From positions 1-5,124 of the forward strand of contig CAZQQL010000150.1 of NCBI GenBank assembly GCA_964595455.1: a stretch of 5,124 nt of DNA, in the 5' to 3' direction. This stretch comes from DAOUEG01 sp964595455 (GTDB lineage Bacteria; Chloroflexota; Dehalococcoidia; Dehalococcoidales; RBG-16-60-22). Below, piece by piece: positions 2,556-5,124 of this stretch; positions within the stretch are counted from its first letter, which is position 1, and every line of letters begins with the position of its first letter. A program made the position numbers and the translations under genes. Under the pieces are notes generated by a model, which was not told the origin of the DNA, ran no database searches, and saw nothing but the letters and a program-made list of their open reading frames with translations.

Positions 2556-5124
2556 GATTTCCTGCCTTCCCGGTAGACCGGCAGCGGCAGTGCGGAGTAT
2601 TGCTGGGACCCGGACGTGGCTACCGTAACCGCGGCGCGGAAGGTGTCCAGAGAAGTATAGCACGGTATGCGTTTTTCCGCCGCCGCCCGGCGAATGTAGA
2701 AGCCGTCCCGGAACGGCACGTGGGCGCCCGTGATCGTGTTGACCACGCCGCAGATGGTGCCGTCGTTGATGAGGTCGATGATGTTCGGGTGGCCTTCTTC
2801 CAGTTTCTTGCTGGTCATCTTCACCGGAATCCCGGCGGCCTCTATCATGGCGGCGGTGCCTTCCGTAGCGTAGAGCTTGATGTCCGTCTCTGCCAGTTTA
2901 CGGATGATGGGAAGGGCTTCCGCTTTGTTGCGGTCCGCGATGCTGCACAGAACACCGGCGCCCGGCGTCAGGTTCAGGCCGGCGGCCAGGATGGCTTTAC
3001 CGAGGGCGGCCTCGAAGGTGAAATCTATGCCCATGACCTCGCCGGTGGACTTCATCTCCGGCCCGAGGTACGTATCCACGCCGAGCAGCTTGGACATGGA
3101 AAAGACCGGCGCCTTGATGGCGACGAGGTTCCGGACCGGCCACAGACCGCTCGAGTATCCCTGCTCCTTGAGACTCTGCCCCAGCATGACCCGCGTAGCG
3201 ACGTTGACTATCGGGACGCCGGTCACCTTGGAGAGGAACGGGACAGTACGGCTGGCTCGCGGGTTCACTTCCAGGACGTAGATCGATGACGGAGTCCCCG
3301 CTTCGCCGCGCATCATGACGAACTGGATGTTCATCAGGCCTTTTATCTTCAGTCCCAGCCCGATGCGTACGGTGTAATCGACCAGTATGTCTACCTCATC
3401 TTTGGTAAGGTTCGGGCCGGGATAGACGGCCATGGAATCGCCGCTGTGGACGCCGGCGCGTTCGATGTGTTCCATGATGCCGGGGATAAGGACCTGTTCG
3501 CCGTCCCCGATGGCGTCCACTTCCACTTCCTTGCCCATGAGGTACTTGTCGATGAGCACCGGGTGGCCGGTATCGAGTTCCATGGCCAGGCCGATGTAGC
3601 GCACGAGTTCTGTGGCGTTGTAGACGATCTCCATGGCGCGGCCGCCCAGGACGTAGCTGGGACGTACGAGCACGGGGTAGCCGATACGCTGGGCCACTGC
3701 GAGACCTTCATCGAGGGACGTCACGCCGGCTCCCGGAGGCTGCGGTATCTCCATTTCTTCCATGAAGTGCTCGAACCGGCGGCGGTCGCTGGCGATGTCG
3801 ATTGAATCAGCGGTCGAGCCGATGAGAGGCAGTCCCGCCCGGGAAAGCGGTTGGGAAAGGTTGACCGCCGTCTGCCCGCCGAACTGGACGATGGAAGGTG
3901 GGCTGGCCCCGTTCCCGGTCTCGTTCTCCAGGATGTCCCTCACGCTCTCTTCATCGAGGGCTTCGAAGTAGAGGCGGTCGCTGGTATCGAAGTCGGTCGA
4001 GACCGTTTCCGGGTTCGAGTTGATCATGATGCTCTCGTAGCCGGCTTCGTCCAAAGCCCAGGCCGAATGCACGGAGCAGTAATCGAACTCGATGCCCTGC
4101 CCGATGCGGATCGGCCCTGAGCCGATGACGACGGCCTTAGGCCTGTCATTCGGCAGGGCTTCGTTTTCCTGCTCATAGGTGCTGTAGAAATAGGGGGTGG
4201 CGGCATCGAACTCCGCGGCACAGGTATCCACCATCTTGTAGACGGGCCGGATGTTCCATTCCTGCCGCAACTGGCGCACCTGTTCCGGCAGCCGGTCGGC
4301 GAGAGTGCCGATTTGGATATCGCTGAAACCCAGCCGCTTGGCGCGGCGGAGCAGGTCCGGCGTCAGTTGTTCTGAGAGGAGGGTTTTCTCCATATCGACG
4401 ATGTTCTTCAGCTTCTCCAGGAACCAGAGGTCGATCTTCGTGTGATCATGGATCTGCTGCGTAGTGATGCCGCGGCGCAGGGCGGCGGTGATGGCCCACA
4501 AACGCAGGTCGTTGGCCGGCATGAGCGGGTACGACTGGAGCGCTTCGTTCCGTTCCCAGTTGAGGTCTTCCCATTGCAGGGACTTCTTGCCGAACTCCAG
4601 CGAGCGGACGGCTTTCTGAAGGGCCGCTTCGAAGGAGCGGTCGATGGCCATGACCTCGCCGGTGGCCTTCATCTGCGTGCCGATGATGCGGTCACCGGAA
4701 GCGAACTTGTCGAACGGCCAGCGCGGTATCTTGACAACGCAGTAATCCAGGGCAGGCTCGAAGCTGGCCATCGTCTTGCCGGTCACGGCGTTCTGGATCT
4801 CATCCAGGCGGCGCCCGACGGCAATCTTGCCGGCCACACGGGCGATGGGGTAGCCGGTGGCTTTGCTGGCGAGCGCCGAGGAACGGCTGACGCGGGGGTT
4901 GACCTCGATGACGTAATACTTCTCGCTGTTGGGATCGAGGGCGAGCTGGACGTTGCAGCCGCCTTCTATTTTCAGGGCGCGGATGATATTGAGGCTGGCG
5001 GTCCGGAGCATCTGGTACTCGTTGTCCGTCAGCGTCTGGCTGGGCGCGACGACGATGCTGTCCCCGGTGTGGACGCCCATGGGGTCCAGGTTTTCCATGT
5101 TACAGACGGTAATGCAGGTGTTGG
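2552..5124 (-). CDS. carB: carbamoyl-phosphate synthase large subunit, 5' end beyond the window
   Basis: CarB makes carbamoyl phosphate from bicarbonate, two ATP and ammonia delivered by the glutaminase subunit CarA. About 856 C-terminal residues are present. The frame stays open to the window edge (NTCITVCNMENLDPMGVHTG), so the Met at 5096-5098 is internal and roughly 225 N-terminal residues are missing by comparison with the 1073-residue E. coli protein. Counting from that Met: first ATP-grasp end with EVNPRVSRSSALASKATGYP (65-84); oligomerisation region (about 175-315); second synthetase half starting GSGPIRIGQGIEFDY (326-340); ATP-grasp with VRPSYVLGGRAMEI (478-491) and EVNPRASRTVPFLSKVTG (610-627); and an MGS-like allosteric domain (about 712-848) with ATEGTA, a KK pair and VVNT. 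Those last positions match nucleotide-binding residues in E. coli, so UMP feedback is plausible (inference). The frame is intact. The stop overlaps the pyrK start. Confidence 0.97.
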   Translation of the reverse strand, partial: NTCITVCNMENLDPMGVHTGDSIVVAPSQTLTDNEYQMLRTASLNIIRALKIEGGCNVQLALDPNSEKYYVIEVNPRVSRSSALASKATGYPIARVAGKIAVGRRLDEIQNAVTGKTMASFEPALDYCVVKIPRWPFDKFASGDRIIGTQMKATGEVMAIDRSFEAALQKAVRSLEFGKKSLQWEDLNWERNEALQSYPLMPANDLRLWAITAALRRGITTQQIHDHTKIDLWFLEKLKNIVDMEKTLLSEQLTPDLLRRAKRLGFSDIQIGTLADRLPEQVRQLRQEWNIRPVYKMVDTCAAEFDAATPYFYSTYEQENEALPNDRPKAVVIGSGPIRIGQGIEFDYCSVHSAWALDEAGYESIMINSNPETVSTDFDTSDRLYFEALDEESVRDILENETGNGASPPSIVQFGGQTAVNLSQPLSRAGLPLIGSTADSIDIASDRRRFEHFMEEMEIPQPPGAGVTSLDEGLAVAQRIGYPVLVRPSYVLGGRAMEIVYNATELVRYIGLAMELDTGHPVLIDKYLMGKEVEVDAIGDGEQVLIPGIMEHIERAGVHSGDSMAVYPGPNLTKDEVDILVDYTVRIGLGLKIKGLMNIQFVMMRGEAGTPSSIYVLEVNPRASRTVPFLSKVTGVPIVNVATRVMLGQSLKEQGYSSGLWPVRNLVAIKAPVFSMSKLLGVDTYLGPEMKSTGEVMGIDFTFEAALGKAILAAGLNLTPGAGVLCSIADRNKAEALPIIRKLAETDIKLYATEGTAAMIEAAGIPVKMTSKKLEEGHPNIIDLINDGTICGVVNTITGAHVPFRDGFYIRRAAAEKRIPCYTSLDTFRAAVTVATSGSQQYSALPLPVYREGRKS

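Noticed and set aside
2556..2663. 36-residue N-terminal extension of PyrK
   Set aside because: It would overlap the end of carB deeply and has no counterpart in the family. The ATG at 2553-2555 has a ribosome site and the ATGA overlap also seen at the next junction.
2600..3289. 229-codon plus-strand frame, and other antisense frames within 1889-4445
   Set aside because: All lie opposite or inside intact carB and pyrK coding sequence, with low-complexity composition (His, Arg, Asp or Ser rich) typical of shadow frames.
5096..5098. ATG as the true start of carB
   Set aside because: The frame continues upstream to the window edge with typical CarB residues (NTCITVCN before MENLDPMG), so this Met is internal and the gene is cut by the window.

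Overview
The window looks like a contig end from an anaerobic bacterium, most likely in the Bacillota (Firmicutes). A Negativicutes-type organism is my best guess, at low confidence. Three things point there: a PyrK-type [2Fe-2S] electron-transfer subunit (class 1B dihydroorotate dehydrogenase), desulforedoxin-like iron proteins, and strong AGGAGG ribosome sites with moderately high GC. The first 45 bases are not genomic. They match the end of an Illumina P7/TruSeq adapter including an 8-base index, so real sequence starts at about 46.

Left part (46-500, minus strand): two tandem desulforedoxin-like genes (39 and 47 aa), 28 bases apart. They are read from a perfect-consensus promoter (TTGACA, 17 bases, TATAAT). 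A 16-base palindrome lies just upstream of the -35 box. No terminator is visible between the second gene and the adapter junction.

Middle part (about 512-1242, plus strand): two diverged copies of one module. Each has a roughly 75-base leader that begins with a possible start codon, a strong AAGGAGG site, a 47-aa small protein, and a pair of hairpins, the second being a clear intrinsic terminator. The two proteins align without gaps at 23 of 47 identical residues, and many codons differ only at the third base, so they are almost certainly translated and under selection. I do not recognise the family. This is the most interesting part of the window.

Right part (1276-5124, minus strand): a tightly packed operon in the order carB (5' end beyond the window), pyrK, GNAT acetyltransferase. 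Both junctions are ATGA stop/start overlaps. CarB makes carbamoyl phosphate, the first step of pyrimidine (and arginine) synthesis. PyrK passes electrons from dihydroorotate oxidation to NAD+. The GNAT gene is an unexpected last member, because pyrD often follows pyrK in Bacillota. The operon converges on the second small-protein module. No intergenic gap exceeds 300 bases, and I saw no tRNA, rRNA, CRISPR array or insertion sequence.
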